Notes: a model not told the origin generated them from the letters alone. A DNA stretch of 64,000 bases from Bradyrhizobium sp. NDS-1 (GCF_032918005.1 NZ_CP136628.1:2837501-2901500), one strand, 5' to 3'; shown: positions 34,857 to 45,630, counted from the stretch's first letter. Translations and numbers: made by a program.

Positions 34857-35051
34857 GACGGACCTCCGGTCGATGGGACATTGGAACGCCCGGCTTGCGC
34901 CGAAGGGTCGCCAAACGTCCGATTGACAAGGCAGGCGCGAAAGACGCCCATGTGGCGCGCGAGCGCCAGCCGCGAGCGGGCTAGGTTTAAGACAAGGGCC
35001 GGGCACTCGGTCCAGGACACAAGAGTCAGGAATGAAGGGGAGGGACATCTG

Positions 35052-36269
35052 ATGTTCGAACGCAAACAACCGTCTCATATGGCGTCTTCCAAGGCTGCTC
35101 GTTCCAAGGCTGCTTGGGCAGCTGCCGTTGCGGCCATCGCAAGCCTTGCGGCGATCGTGCCGGCGAAGGCCCAGGACAGCGTCAAGATCGGCCTGATCCT
35201 GCCGATGACCGGCGGCCAGGCCTCGACCGGCAAGCAGATCGAGAACGCGATCAAACTCTACATGCAGCAGAAGGGCGACACCGTCGCCGGCAAGAAGATC
35301 GAGATCATCCTCAAGGACGACGCTGCGATCCCGGACAAGACCAAGACCGCCGCGCAGGAGCTGATCGTCAACGACAAGGTCAACTTCATCGCCGGCTTCG
35401 GCGTGACGCCGGCCGCGCTCGCCGCCGCGCCGCTGGCGACGCAGGCCAAGATCCCGGAAGTCGTCATGGCGGCCGGCACCTCGATCATCACCGAGCGCTC
35501 GCCCTATATCGTGCGAACCAGCTTCACGCTGGCGCAGTCCTCCACCATCATCGGCGACTGGGCCGTCAAGAACGGCATCAAGAAGGTGGCGACCCTGACT
35601 TCCGACTATGCGCCCGGCAATGACGCGCTGAACTTCTTCAAGCAGCATTTCACCGCCGGCGGCGGTGAGGTGGTCGAAGAGGTCAAGGTGCCGCTGCAGA
35701 ACCCCGACTTCGCACCGTTCCTCCAGCGCATGAAGGACGCCAAGCCCGATGCGATCTTCGTGTTCGTGCCGGCCGGTCAGGGCGGCAACTTCATGAAGCA
35801 ATATGCCGAGCGCGGCCTCGACAAGGCCGGCATCAAGGTGATCGGACCCGGCGACGTCACCGATGACGATCTCCTCAACAATATGGGCGACGCCGTGCTC
35901 GGCACCGTCACCGCGCATCTCTACTCCGCGGCGCATCCCTCGCAGATGAACAAGGATTTCGTTGCCGCCTACAAGAAGGCGTTCGGCAATCGTCCGGGTT
36001 TCATGGCGGTGGGCGGCTATGATGGCATCCATCTGATCTACGAGGCGCTGAAGAAGACGGGCGGCGACACCAACGGCGACAAGCTGATCGAAGCCATGAA
36101 GGGGCAGAAGTGGGAAAGCCCGCGCGGCCCGATCTCGATCGATCCCGAGACCCGCGACATCGTGCAGAACATCTACATCCGCAAGGTCGAGAAGGTCGAT
36201 GGCGAGCTCTACAATGTCGAGTTCGCGACCTTCGAAGCCGTCAAGGATCTCGGCAAGACCAAGAAGTGA
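35052..36269 (+). CDS. ABC transporter periplasmic substrate-binding protein (Liv type)
   Basis: A 405-residue type 1 periplasmic binding protein with a long signal region: basic start, hydrophobic AAVAAIASLAAIVPAKA cleaved after AKA near residue 40. The mature part begins DSVKIGLILPMTGGQASTGK, as in Leu/Ile/Val-binding proteins, with TLTSDYAPGND and FVFVPAGQGGNFMKQYAE. ATG 35052 has AGGGGAGGG upstream; the longer frame runs through the leader. The ligand is unknown. Confidence 0.9.
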   Translation: MFERKQPSHMASSKAARSKAAWAAAVAAIASLAAIVPAKAQDSVKIGLILPMTGGQASTGKQIENAIKLYMQQKGDTVAGKKIEIILKDDAAIPDKTKTAAQELIVNDKVNFIAGFGVTPAALAAAPLATQAKIPEVVMAAGTSIITERSPYIVRTSFTLAQSSTIIGDWAVKNGIKKVATLTSDYAPGNDALNFFKQHFTAGGGEVVEEVKVPLQNPDFAPFLQRMKDAKPDAIFVFVPAGQGGNFMKQYAERGLDKAGIKVIGPGDVTDDDLLNNMGDAVLGTVTAHLYSAAHPSQMNKDFVAAYKKAFGNRPGFMAVGGYDGIHLIYEALKKTGGDTNGDKLIEAMKGQKWESPRGPISIDPETRDIVQNIYIRKVEKVDGELYNVEFATFEAVKDLGKTKK

Positions 36270-36335
36270 TGCGCGAAAGCGCGTCATCCCGGAGCGCGCT
36301 TAGCGCTCATCCCGGATCTCGCGAGCCACTTTCTG

Positions 36336-36416
36336 CGTCATGCCCGGGCTTGTCCCGGGCATCCACGCAAAGCCCAGACAAGAACGTGGATGGCCGGGAC
36401 GAGCCCGGCCATGACG
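36336..36416. repeat. Palindromic intergenic repeat, family 1, second copy
   Basis: Same ends as the element at 17633-17718 (CGTCATGCCCGGGCTTGTCC ... GCCCGGCCATGACG), differing mainly in the loop. A shorter CGTCATCCCGGAG fragment precedes it at about 36283. It lies between the binding protein and LivH genes of the second Liv operon, so both Liv operons carry the same repeat beside their binding-protein gene. Confidence 0.85.
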
Positions 36417-36435
36417 ATAACTCCAAGCTGAGACG

Positions 36436-37305
36436 ATGACCGCAATCCTCACCAACCTGTTCGATGGCGTTGCCTACGGCATGCTGCTGTTCGTGCTCGC
36501 TTGCGGGCTCGCGGTCACCCTCGGATTGATGAACTTCGTCAATCTCGCCCACGGCGCCTTCGCCATGGCCGGCGGCTATGTTTGCATGGTGCTGGTCAAC
36601 CGGATGGGCTGGCCGTTCTTCGCAGCACTGCCGCTCGCTTTCCTCTCCGCGGCCGCGATCGGGATCGCGCTCGAACGCACGCTCTATCGCCACCTTTATG
36701 CCCGCAGCCATCTCGACCAGGTGCTGTTCACCATCGGCCTGACCTTCATGTCGGTGGCGGCCGTCGACTACATCCAGGGCTCCTCGCGCGTCTTCATCAA
36801 TTTGCCGGCCGCGCTCCAAGGCCAGTTCGACCTGTTCGGCGTCGGGATCGGCCGCTATCGGCTGATGATCATCGTGATCTGCGGCCTGCTCACCATTGGT
36901 CTGCAGATGGTGTTGGCCAAGACGCGCTTCGGCAGCCGCTTGCGGGCGGCGGTTGACGACCCCCGCGCCGCCAGCGGCCTCGGCATCAACGTGCCGCAAG
37001 TGTTTGCCTTCACGTTCGCATTCGGATGCGGGCTCGCCGGCCTCGGCGGCGCGCTGAGTGCCGAGATCCTGGGCCTCGATCCGTACTTCCCGCTGAAGTT
37101 CATGATCTACTTCCTGATCGTGGTCACCGTCGGCGGGTCCTCCTCGATAACAGGTCCGTTCCTGGCCTCGCTGCTGCTCGGCATCGGCGACGTCGCCGGA
37201 AAGTATTACGTGCCCAAGATGGGCCCCTTCGTGATCTACACCATGATGATCGTGATCCTGATCTGGCGCCCGAACGGCCTGTTCGGCCGCACCGCCGCGC
37301 GTTGA
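36436..37305 (+). CDS. livH: Branched-chain amino acid-type ABC permease (LivH)
   Basis: A 289-residue permease with about eight transmembrane segments. It has GVAYGMLLFVLACGLAVTLG, MNFVNLAHGAFAMAGGY, RLRAAVDDPRAASGLGINV, TVGGSSSITGPFLASLLLGI and closing IWRPNGLFGRTAAR. It pairs with LivM, which begins 8 bp downstream. Confidence 0.92.
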   Translation: MTAILTNLFDGVAYGMLLFVLACGLAVTLGLMNFVNLAHGAFAMAGGYVCMVLVNRMGWPFFAALPLAFLSAAAIGIALERTLYRHLYARSHLDQVLFTIGLTFMSVAAVDYIQGSSRVFINLPAALQGQFDLFGVGIGRYRLMIIVICGLLTIGLQMVLAKTRFGSRLRAAVDDPRAASGLGINVPQVFAFTFAFGCGLAGLGGALSAEILGLDPYFPLKFMIYFLIVVTVGGSSSITGPFLASLLLGIGDVAGKYYVPKMGPFVIYTMMIVILIWRPNGLFGRTAAR

Positions 37306-37313
37306 GTTCGCCG

Positions 37314-38342
37314 ATGAGCGCTGCTTCCGACGTCGGTTATCACGCCCAGCGCCAGGCGCGCTGGCACTACGGCGAAATCGCCTTCTGGCTGGTCGTGCTG
37401 GCCTGTGGTTTCCTGTTTCCCTCCCGCTACCTGATCATGACCGACATCCTGCGGCTGGCGCTGTTCACGATGTCGCTGGACCTCATCCTCGGTTATGCCG
37501 GCATCGTCTCGCTCGGCCATGCCGCGTTCTTCGGCGTCGGCGCCTATGCCGCAGGGCTGCTTGCCCTGCACGGCATCGTCAAGGAGCCCGTGCTGGCGTT
37601 GATCGTCGCTGGTCTCGCCGCGATGGTACTCGGCTTTGCCACCAGCTTCCTGGTGATCCGGGGCGTCGACCTGACGCGCCTGATGGTCACGCTCGGCATC
37701 GCCCTGCTGCTGGAAGCGCTCGCCGAACGATTCTCCAACATCACCGGCGGTACTGACGGCCTGCAGGGAATCGAGATGCAGCCGATCTTCGGCGAGATCC
37801 CGTTCGACATGTTCGGCAAGGCCGGCTTCTTCTATTCGCTGGCCGTGCTGTTCCTCCTCTTCCTGTTCGCCCGTCGCGTGGTGCATTCGCCATTTGGGCT
37901 GTCGCTGCGCGCGATCAAGAACAATCCGCTGCGGGCCGCCGCGATCGGCATCCCCGTCAACCGCCGCCTGATCGCGATCTACACGCTGGCGGCGTTCTAT
38001 GCCGGAATCGCCGGCGCGCTGTTCACCCAGACCACGGCGATCGCCTCGCTCGATGTGTTTGCCTTCGAGCGCTCGGCCGATCTGATGCTGGTGCTCGTCA
38101 TCGGTGGCACCGGCTATCTCTATGGCGGGCTGATCGGCGCAGTGGTGTTCCGCATGCTGCAGGAATTGTTCTCCACCATCACCCCGCAATACTGGCAGTT
38201 CTGGATCGGCCTCGTGCTGGTCGTGATCGTGCTGGTCGGCCGCCAGCGTCTGCATCGCTGGGCGCTCTACGTGCCCAATCTGATCATCAAGAAAATCGCC
38301 GGGCGCAAGGCCGTCGTCGCCGTTCCGGAGAGCGACGCATGA
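37314..38342 (+). CDS. livM: Branched-chain amino acid-type ABC permease (LivM)
   Basis: A 342-residue permease. ATG 37314 gives MSAASDVGYHAQRQARWHYG, then about eight membrane segments with SLDLILGYAGIVSLGHAAFF, FLVIRGVDLTRLMVTLGIAL and LRAIKNNPLRAAAIGIPV. The frame is open upstream across LivH but only as a shadow. It overlaps LivG by 4 nt (ATGA). Confidence 0.92.
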   Translation: MSAASDVGYHAQRQARWHYGEIAFWLVVLACGFLFPSRYLIMTDILRLALFTMSLDLILGYAGIVSLGHAAFFGVGAYAAGLLALHGIVKEPVLALIVAGLAAMVLGFATSFLVIRGVDLTRLMVTLGIALLLEALAERFSNITGGTDGLQGIEMQPIFGEIPFDMFGKAGFFYSLAVLFLLFLFARRVVHSPFGLSLRAIKNNPLRAAAIGIPVNRRLIAIYTLAAFYAGIAGALFTQTTAIASLDVFAFERSADLMLVLVIGGTGYLYGGLIGAVVFRMLQELFSTITPQYWQFWIGLVLVVIVLVGRQRLHRWALYVPNLIIKKIAGRKAVVAVPESDA

Positions 38343-39094
38343 CCATCGTGCTCGAAACCCAAAATCTCGAAAAGCAGTTCGGCGGCCTGCGCGTCACGCG
38401 CGATCTGTCCTTGAAGATCGAGCAGGGCGCCCGCCACGCGCTTATCGGCCCGAACGGTGCCGGCAAGACCACGGTCATCAATCAGCTGACCGGCGTCCTC
38501 AAGCCGAACTCGGGCCGCATCCTGCTCGAAGGCCAGGACATCACCGATCTGCCCGTGCACGAGCGGGTGCTGCGCGGGCTCTCGCGCACCTTCCAGATCA
38601 ACCAACTCTATCCCGATCTGACCCCGCTCGAGACCATCGGCCTTGCCGTCTCCGAGCGCCTAGGCCATGGCGGCGATTGGTGGCGGCGGATGGGCACGCG
38701 CAGCGACGTCAACGGTGAGATCGCCGATCTGCTCTCGCGCTTCCATTTGCTCGACGTCATGAACGAGCAGACCGTGACGTTGCCTTATGGCAAGCAGCGC
38801 CTGCTCGAGATCGCCGTCGCGATCGCCGCCAAGCCGCGCGTGCTCCTGCTGGACGAGCCCGCCGCCGGCGTGCCCGAGAGCGAGCGTCACGACATCCTTG
38901 CCGTCGTCGGCAGCCTGCCGCGCGGCGTCACGGTGCTCTTGATCGAGCACGACATGGACCTCGTGTTCTCCTTCGCCGACCGCATCTCGGTGCTGGTCTC
39001 CGGCGCGCTGCTCACCGAGGGCCCGCCCGAGCAGGTCGCGCGCGATCCGCAGGTCAAGGCGGTCTATCTCGGCGAGGAGGCGGTCAATGTCTGA
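38339..39094 (+). CDS. livG: Branched-chain amino acid-type ABC transporter ATPase (LivG)
   Basis: A 251-residue ATPase: Walker A GPNGAGKTT, LSRTFQINQLYPDLT (Q-loop), LPYGKQRLLEIAVAI in place of the signature, Walker B VLLLDEPAAGV and LIEHDMDLVF. Coupled to LivM (4-nt overlap) and to LivF (8-nt overlap). Confidence 0.92.
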   Translation: MTIVLETQNLEKQFGGLRVTRDLSLKIEQGARHALIGPNGAGKTTVINQLTGVLKPNSGRILLEGQDITDLPVHERVLRGLSRTFQINQLYPDLTPLETIGLAVSERLGHGGDWWRRMGTRSDVNGEIADLLSRFHLLDVMNEQTVTLPYGKQRLLEIAVAIAAKPRVLLLDEPAAGVPESERHDILAVVGSLPRGVTVLLIEHDMDLVFSFADRISVLVSGALLTEGPPEQVARDPQVKAVYLGEEAVNV

Positions 39095-39803
39095 CCTGCT
39101 CGCGATCGATTCATTGCGGGCCGGCTATGGCGAGGCGGTCGTGCTGCCAAACATGTCCTTGCGCCTCGCCGAGGGACAGGTGCTGGCATTGCTCGGCCGC
39201 AACGGCACCGGCAAGACCACGCTGATCAATTCGATCGTCGGCGTCACCCGCCGTTTCGCAGGGACCATCGCGCTCGCCGGTGTGGACGTCACCTCGCTCC
39301 GGCCCGATCAGCGGGCGCGCGCGGGCATCGGCTGGGTACCGCAGGAGCGCAACATCTTCCGCTCGCTCACGGTGGAGGAGAACATGACCGCCGTGGCGCA
39401 GCCGGGTCCCTGGACCGTCGAGAAGGTCTACGAGATGTTCCCTCGACTGAAGGAGCGGCGGAGCAATTTCGGCAACCAGCTCTCCGGCGGCGAGCAGCAG
39501 ATGCTGGCGATCGGCCGCGCGCTGACCCTCAACCCGAAAGTGCTGCTGCTGGACGAGCCGACCGAGGGCCTTGCCCCCATCATCGTCGAGGAGCTGCTCA
39601 AGGCGATCGGCACCATCACCCGGGCGGGCGGCATCTGCTCGATCATCGTCGAGCAGAACGCCCAAAAGATTTTGGGGCTCGCCGACCGTGTTGTGATATT
39701 GGAGCGCGGAACGATCGTCCACGACGCCCCGAGTGCGGCGTTGAAGGCCGATCCGTCGGTCCTGGAGCGCCACCTCGGCGTCGCAGGGGCGGCGGCCCAC
39801 TAG
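39087..39803 (+). CDS. livF: Branched-chain amino acid-type ABC transporter ATPase (LivF)
   Basis: A 238-residue ATPase: Walker A GRNGTGKTT, WVPQERNIFRSLTV, LSGGEQQMLAIGRAL signature, Walker B VLLLDEPTEGLAP, and IVEQNAQKIL. It completes the second Liv transporter. A MetE-like gene follows after 21 bp. Confidence 0.93.
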   Translation: MSDLLAIDSLRAGYGEAVVLPNMSLRLAEGQVLALLGRNGTGKTTLINSIVGVTRRFAGTIALAGVDVTSLRPDQRARAGIGWVPQERNIFRSLTVEENMTAVAQPGPWTVEKVYEMFPRLKERRSNFGNQLSGGEQQMLAIGRALTLNPKVLLLDEPTEGLAPIIVEELLKAIGTITRAGGICSIIVEQNAQKILGLADRVVILERGTIVHDAPSAALKADPSVLERHLGVAGAAAH

Positions 39804-39824
39804 AACAATATCCGGGAGTAACGA

Positions 39825-40943
39825 ATGCAGCGAACCAAAGCCCCCTTCCGCGCCGACGAGGTCGGCAGCCTCCTGCGTCCGGCCAAGATCAAGGAAGCCC
39901 GCAGCCGTCTCGAGAAGGGCGAGATCTCGGCGGACGATCTGCGCAAGATCGAGGACCTGGAGATCGAGAAGGTCGTGCACAAGCAGGCCTCGGTCGGCCT
40001 GAAGCTTGCGACCGACGGCGAATTCCGCCGCTCCTGGTGGCATTTCGACTTCCTGGCCAAGCTCACCGGCTGCGAGCTGTTTCACCCGGACGCCGGCATT
40101 CAGTTCGCAGGCGTGCAGACCCGGCATGACGCGGTGCGAGTGATCGACAAGCTCGATTTTCCCGACGACCACCCGATGCTGGACCACTTCCGCTTCCTGA
40201 AGAAGGTCGCCGACCAGGCCCACGTCACCGCCAAGATGACCATTCCGTCGCCCGCGGTGCTGCACTTCCGCGGCGGTCGCAAGTCGATCTCCAAAGATGT
40301 CTATCCCGATCTCGACGTATTCTACGAGGATCTCGGCAAGACCTATCGCAAGGCGGTGAAGGCATTCTACGACGCCGGCTGCCGCTATCTCCAGTTCGAC
40401 GACACCGTGTGGGCCTATCTCTGCTCGCAGGAAGAACTGCAGAAAGCGCGCGAGCGCGGCGACAATCCGGACGGCCTCCAGCAGATCTACGCCCGCATCA
40501 TCAACTACGCGCTGGCCGAAAAGCCCGCCGACATGGTGGTGACGACGCATGTCTGCCGCGGCAATTTCCGCTCGACCTGGATTTCCTCGGGCGGCTACGA
40601 GCCGGTCGCCGAGACCATGCTCGCGGGCACCAATTACGACGGCTATTTCCTCGAATACGACAGCGACCGTGCCGGCGGCTTCGAGCCGTTGCGCTTCCTG
40701 CCCAAGGGCAACAAGGTCGTCGTGGTCGGCGTCATCACCTCGAAGTTCGGCGAGCTCGAGAAGAAGGACGACATCAAGCGCCGCCTGGAAGAAGCCGCCA
40801 AGTTCGCGCCCTTGGAGCAGCTCGCACTCTCCCCGCAATGCGGCTTTGCTTCGACGGAAGAGGGCAACATCCTCTCCGAGGAGGAGCAGTGGGCCAAGCT
40901 GAGCCTTGCGGTCGAGATCGCAAAGGAAGTGTGGGGTAACTGA
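39825..40943 (+). CDS. Cobalamin-independent methionine synthase-like protein (MetE C-terminal domain only)
   Basis: A 372-residue barrel corresponding to the catalytic C-terminal half of MetE (full enzymes are about 750 residues). Zinc ligands appear in THVCRGN (His, Cys), a Glu in GYFLEYD, and Cys in SPQCGFAST. DEVGSLLRP at the N-terminus and YLQFDDTVWAYL match this short family, whose members have varied methyl-transfer roles. It is the last gene of the second Liv operon (21-bp gap), hinting that the imported substrate may be a methyl donor or acceptor. Not necessarily a methionine synthase. Confidence 0.85.
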   Translation: MQRTKAPFRADEVGSLLRPAKIKEARSRLEKGEISADDLRKIEDLEIEKVVHKQASVGLKLATDGEFRRSWWHFDFLAKLTGCELFHPDAGIQFAGVQTRHDAVRVIDKLDFPDDHPMLDHFRFLKKVADQAHVTAKMTIPSPAVLHFRGGRKSISKDVYPDLDVFYEDLGKTYRKAVKAFYDAGCRYLQFDDTVWAYLCSQEELQKARERGDNPDGLQQIYARIINYALAEKPADMVVTTHVCRGNFRSTWISSGGYEPVAETMLAGTNYDGYFLEYDSDRAGGFEPLRFLPKGNKVVVVGVITSKFGELEKKDDIKRRLEEAAKFAPLEQLALSPQCGFASTEEGNILSEEEQWAKLSLAVEIAKEVWGN

Positions 40944-41446
40944 GCGCCGCAGCTAGGCTTAAGCCTCGCTCGTGTCCCGGACGCGCTGCAGCGCTTTTGC
41001 GTTGCTTGCTGCGCAGAGCCGGGACCCCTGCTGCTGGACTTGCGCTTGGAGGATATGGGCCCAGCTCTGCAGCGTACCGCTGAAGAAGCGCTGCACTGCG
41101 TCCGGGGCACGGAAGTTATCTCACTTCGCGGGCCAGACTGACCTCGCCCGGCATCGACCACGCATCGGCTTATTCGTCGTGGCCGACACCAACCCCCAGC
41201 CCGCACCCCGTCATGATCGGCTGAACCTCCAGACCTGGCGCGCCGCATATGGCGCGAAAGGGCGGCGGCGAGGTCGCGCCTCTGTTGTCGAGCGCAACTG
41301 GGGTCGAGCGTAACCTGGTCGGCGCCGTCGCGCCGTCCGAGGCGGAATGGGGATCACCACGGGACGCGCCCGATCCACTATTCCCTGAGTGGGCAGAATT
41401 TGCTAGGACGCAGGTCCCAATCTTTCTGCCCACTGCGGCCCACTTC
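40944..41446. other. Intergenic region before the HTH/methyltransferase-like gene
   Basis: About 500 bp. The first part is the family 4 repeat. In the remainder (41112-41446) a frame is open in phase with the downstream gene from ATG 41249, but its amino acid composition is unlike the rest of the protein, so it is treated as leader. No promoter was convincing. Confidence 0.4.
40971..41111. repeat. Palindromic intergenic repeat, family 4
   Basis: It starts CGTGTCCCGGACGCGCTGCA and ends GCACTGCGTCCGGGGCACG, with further inverted segments inside (GCTGCAGCGCTTTT against GAAGAAGCGCTGCA; CAGAGCCGGGACCC). It resembles the roughly 140-bp Bradyrhizobium elements. Confidence 0.75.
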
Positions 41447-42802
41447 ATGAAGAACGACGAAATCCTGAGCCAGATCACGGAGTTCTGCCGCAAGGCGGAC
41501 ATGGCGGAATCGACCTTCGGCCGGCGCGCGGTGAACGATGGGAAGCTGGTGCATCGTCTGCGCGAGGGCAAGCGCATCACCATCGACACGCTGGAGCGAA
41601 TCCAGGCCTATATGGCGGCATCGATGGCTGGCGGCGTGCCACCCCCGCGGGGGCTGCAGGTGCCGCCGGAAAAGCGCGATCCGCGCGGCAATTTCCGTTT
41701 CTTCGAGAACCGCCAGAAATACCTGCTGTTCGTCCACACCTGCAGTGAAAAGCGGGTGGTCGCGGATCGGGTTGCCCTCGAGCTTGCCTCCATTCATCCG
41801 CGGCCGCCGGCCCTGCGTCTGTTCGATGCCGGCGTCGGCGATGGCACGGTGCTGGCGCGCGTGCTGCGCGCAACGCATCAGCGCTTTCCACACATGCCGT
41901 TCTACGTCGCCGGCAAGGAGCTCAGTCTCGAGGACCTGCGCCTGACGCTGGACAAGGTGCCGGATCGCATTTTCGAGCATCCGGCCTCGGTGTTCGTCTT
42001 CACCAACATGTTCTACTCAGAGGCGCCTTGGCTCACGCCGGCATCGCCTGCGGCGGCGGCTGCAACGGTCTGGCACGAGGTCCCGCTGCGGGGCGCCTCA
42101 TCCGGCGAGTTCGAGCAGCAGATCGCGGAGCTGAGGCCGTTTCTGGAGCAGAACTGGCGCGCCGCGATCAGCCCGCGCACCGCCATGCCGTTGTATGAAC
42201 GGCCCGTGGTTCTGGTGCTGTATCGCGAGGACCACAGGTTCCTGCTGGATTCGACCATTCCGCGGCCGGGCCAGACCGAAGCCAATTTCGACCTCGTCAT
42301 CGCGTCCCAGCCCTACCGGGCCCTATCCTCGGTCAATTTCCGGGCCAAGCGGATCATAGCACCCCTGGCCCGGGCGCTTCGGCCTGGCGGCCGGCTGATC
42401 GGAATTCACTCCCACGGCCAGGATCCGGGCATGGAAATGATCCAGGCGATCTGGCCGGGAGAAAATCCTTTCGCAGTGAGCCGCCATGAGCTATTGCGCG
42501 CCGTTAAGTATGAACTCGGGTCGGTGGGCCGCGACTTAAATTTTAATGCTTATGCGGATAACCGCTCGATCTTCAGGTATGATATGGAAGCGCTGCCCAA
42601 CGAGGTAACCGGGACGATCGGAACCTCGACGGCCTTTGCAGCGTGGAATGCGGCGGTGTATGTCGCTCAGATTGAGGACGACCGGTTGACGGAAATGACT
42701 CAAAACGGCCGCACTCTGGACGCCGCCAGGGACGTGCTGCGAAAGTACAATGGGCTCTGGTTTCTCGACGAATCCTACGTCATCTCGCGCCGGCGTGATT
42801 GA
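41447..42802 (+). CDS. HTH-like plus SAM-dependent methyltransferase-like protein
   Basis: A 451-residue protein. Residues 1-60 look like a small helix-turn-helix: MKNDEILSQITEFCRKADMA, then STFGRRAVNDGKLVHRL and ITIDTLERIQAYMA. After a linker (PPRGLQVPPEKRDPRG) comes a methyltransferase-like fold with motif I LRLFDAGVGDGTVLARVLRA and a late strand LARALRPGGRLIGIHSHG. It lies 62 bp upstream of metK, followed by ahcY, the genes that make SAM and clear SAH. It may be a regulator that senses SAM/SAH or a methyltransferase. I do not recognise a characterised member. Confidence 0.75.
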   Translation: MKNDEILSQITEFCRKADMAESTFGRRAVNDGKLVHRLREGKRITIDTLERIQAYMAASMAGGVPPPRGLQVPPEKRDPRGNFRFFENRQKYLLFVHTCSEKRVVADRVALELASIHPRPPALRLFDAGVGDGTVLARVLRATHQRFPHMPFYVAGKELSLEDLRLTLDKVPDRIFEHPASVFVFTNMFYSEAPWLTPASPAAAAATVWHEVPLRGASSGEFEQQIAELRPFLEQNWRAAISPRTAMPLYERPVVLVLYREDHRFLLDSTIPRPGQTEANFDLVIASQPYRALSSVNFRAKRIIAPLARALRPGGRLIGIHSHGQDPGMEMIQAIWPGENPFAVSRHELLRAVKYELGSVGRDLNFNAYADNRSIFRYDMEALPNEVTGTIGTSTAFAAWNAAVYVAQIEDDRLTEMTQNGRTLDAARDVLRKYNGLWFLDESYVISRRRD

Positions 42803-42831
42803 CACCATCCACAGGTAAACATCGCAAACGC

Positions 42832-42849
42832 CCGCCGGGTTAGCGGCGG
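42832..42849 (+). promoter_or_regulatory. Perfect hairpin in the metK leader
   Basis: CCGCCG-GGTTAG-CGGCGG, a perfect 6-bp stem, ends 4 nt before the AAGGGG Shine-Dalgarno of metK (42853-42858). A CCC run just before it could pair with the Shine-Dalgarno. It does not match the SAM-II or SAM/SAH riboswitch layouts as I know them, so it is noted only as possible translational control. Confidence 0.35.
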
Positions 42850-42864
42850 AACAAGGGGTTACTG

Positions 42865-44061
<1,197 letters not shown>

Positions 44062-44069
44062 TTCACTTG

Positions 44070-44160
44070 CGTCATTCCGGGGCGCCGCGAGAGCGGCGAA
44101 CCCGGAATCTCGAACTGCTGGATTCCGGGTTCGCTCGTTTCACGAGCGCCCCGGAATGAC
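44070..44160. repeat. Palindromic intergenic repeat, family 5
   Basis: CGTCATTCCGGGGCGCCGCG at the left and GCGCCCCGGAATGAC at the right are inverted, and internal GAACCCGGAATC / GATTCCGGGTTC form a second stem. It separates metK from ahcY. Confidence 0.85.
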
Positions 44161-44185
44161 CAGCCAAACAAACAGGAACCTCCCT

Positions 44186-45607
44186 ATGAACGCGAAGCCC
44201 GGCTTCACCGATTACATCGTCAAGGACATTTCGCTCGCCGATTTCGGCCGCAAGGAGCTCTCGCTTGCCGAGACCGAGATGCCGGGCCTGATGGCCACCC
44301 GCGAAGAGTATGGCCCGAAGCAGCCGCTGAAGGGCGCCCGCATTGCCGGCTCCCTGCACATGACGATTCAGACCGGCGTGCTGATCGAAACGCTGGCGGC
44401 GCTCGGCGCCGACATCCGCTGGGTCTCCTGCAACATCTATTCGACGCAGGACCACGCTGCGGCCGCGATCGCGGCCGCCGGCATCCCGGTGTTCGCCGTC
44501 AAGGGCGAGACGCTGACCGAGTACTGGGACTACACCGCAAAGCTGTTCGACTGGCATGGCGGCGGTCATCCGAACATGATCCTCGACGACGGCGGCGACG
44601 CCACCATGTATGTCCATCTCGGTCTGCGCGCCGAGAAGGGCGACACCGCCTTCCTCGACAAGCCCGGCTCCGAGGAAGAGGAAGTCTTCTTCGCGCTCCT
44701 GAAGAAGCAGCTCAAGGAAAAGCCGAAGGGCTACTTCGCCGCGATCGCCGAGAGCATCAAGGGCGTCTCCGAAGAGACCACCACGGGGGTGCATCGTCTC
44801 TATGACATGCAGAAGGCTGGAACGCTGCTGTGGCCGGCGATCAACGTCAACGACAGCGTTACCAAGTCGAAATTCGACAACCTCTATGGCTGCCGTGAAT
44901 CGCTGGTCGACGGCATCCGCCGCGGCACGGACGTGATGCTGTCGGGCAAGGTCGCGATGGTCGCCGGCTTCGGCGACGTCGGCAAGGGCTCGGCCGCATC
45001 GCTGCGCCAGGCCGGTTGCCGCGTCATGGTGTCGGAAGTCGATCCGATCTGCGCGCTGCAGGCCGCGATGGAAGGCTACGAGGTCGTGACCATGGAAGAT
45101 GCCGCGCCCCGCGCCGACATCTTCGTCACCGCCACCGGCAACAAGGACATCATCACCATCGAGCACATGCGCGCGATGAAGGATCGCGCCATCGTCTGCA
45201 ACATCGGTCACTTCGACAACGAGATCCAGATCGCGTCTCTGCGCAATCTGAAGTGGACCAACATCAAGCCGCAGGTCGACGAGATCGAATTCCCCGACAA
45301 GCACCGCATCATCATGCTGTCGGAAGGCCGTCTCGTGAACCTCGGCAACGCGATGGGTCATCCGTCCTTCGTGATGTCGGCGTCCTTCACCAACCAGACG
45401 CTGGCGCAGATCGAGCTGTTCGCCAACAACAAGGACGGCAAGTACAAGAAGGAAGTCTACGTGCTGCCGAAGACGCTCGACGAGAAGGTCGCGCGCCTGC
45501 ATCTCGCCAAGATCGGCGTCAAGCTCACCGAGCTGCGTAAGGACCAGGCCGACTATATCGGCGTGAAGCCGGAAGGCCCCTACAAGTCGGATCACTACCG
45601 CTACTGA
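44186..45607 (+). CDS. ahcY: S-adenosylhomocysteine hydrolase
   Basis: A 473-residue Ahc[21 protein letters not shown] and [15 protein letters not shown] are in the substrate domain, [20 protein letters not shown] is the NAD-binding motif, and GHFDNEIQI and [13 protein letters not shown] are at the end. It splits SAH into adenosine and homocysteine. ATG 44186 (MNAKPGF) with GGAA upstream is preferred to 44156, which lies in the repeat. Followed by a strong terminator. Confidence 0.97.
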   Translation: MNAKPGFTDYIVKDISLADFGRKELSLAETEMPGLMATREEYGPKQPLKGARIAGSLHMTIQTGVLIETLAALGADIRWVSCNIYSTQDHAAAAIAAAGIPVFAVKGETLTEYWDYTAKLFDWHGGGHPNMILDDGGDATMYVHLGLRAEKGDTAFLDKPGSEEEEVFFALLKKQLKEKPKGYFAAIAESIKGVSEETTTGVHRLYDMQKAGTLLWPAINVNDSVTKSKFDNLYGCRESLVDGIRRGTDVMLSGKVAMVAGFGDVGKGSAASLRQAGCRVMVSEVDPICALQAAMEGYEVVTMEDAAPRADIFVTATGNKDIITIEHMRAMKDRAIVCNIGHFDNEIQIASLRNLKWTNIKPQVDEIEFPDKHRIIMLSEGRLVNLGNAMGHPSFVMSASFTNQTLAQIELFANNKDGKYKKEVYVLPKTLDEKVARLHLAKIGVKLTELRKDQADYIGVKPEGPYKSDHYRY

Positions 45608-45630
45608 TGCGAAAGCGATTGCGACCCGAA

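Larger units (their letters stand above)
34527..35051. other. Leader region of the second Liv operon
   Basis: About 525 bp between the lipoprotein and the second Liv-type binding protein. It holds a TTGACA box (34774-34779), an 18-bp operator-like palindrome (34791-34808) and a hairpin (34830-34856). Shine-Dalgarno AGGGGAGGG precedes ATG 35052. No coding frame was convincing. Confidence 0.5.

Noticed and set aside
34227..36287. 686-codon minus-strand frame joining the lipoprotein to the antisense of the binding protein
   Set aside because: Only the last 99 codons, with a lipobox, look real; the rest is antisense to the Liv binding protein and runs through the regulatory leader.
42803..42864. 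SAM riboswitch before metK
   Set aside because: The 62-nt gap lacks the GCUAAA-type elements of SAM-II and the stem/loop order of SAM/SAH; only a simple hairpin can be supported.
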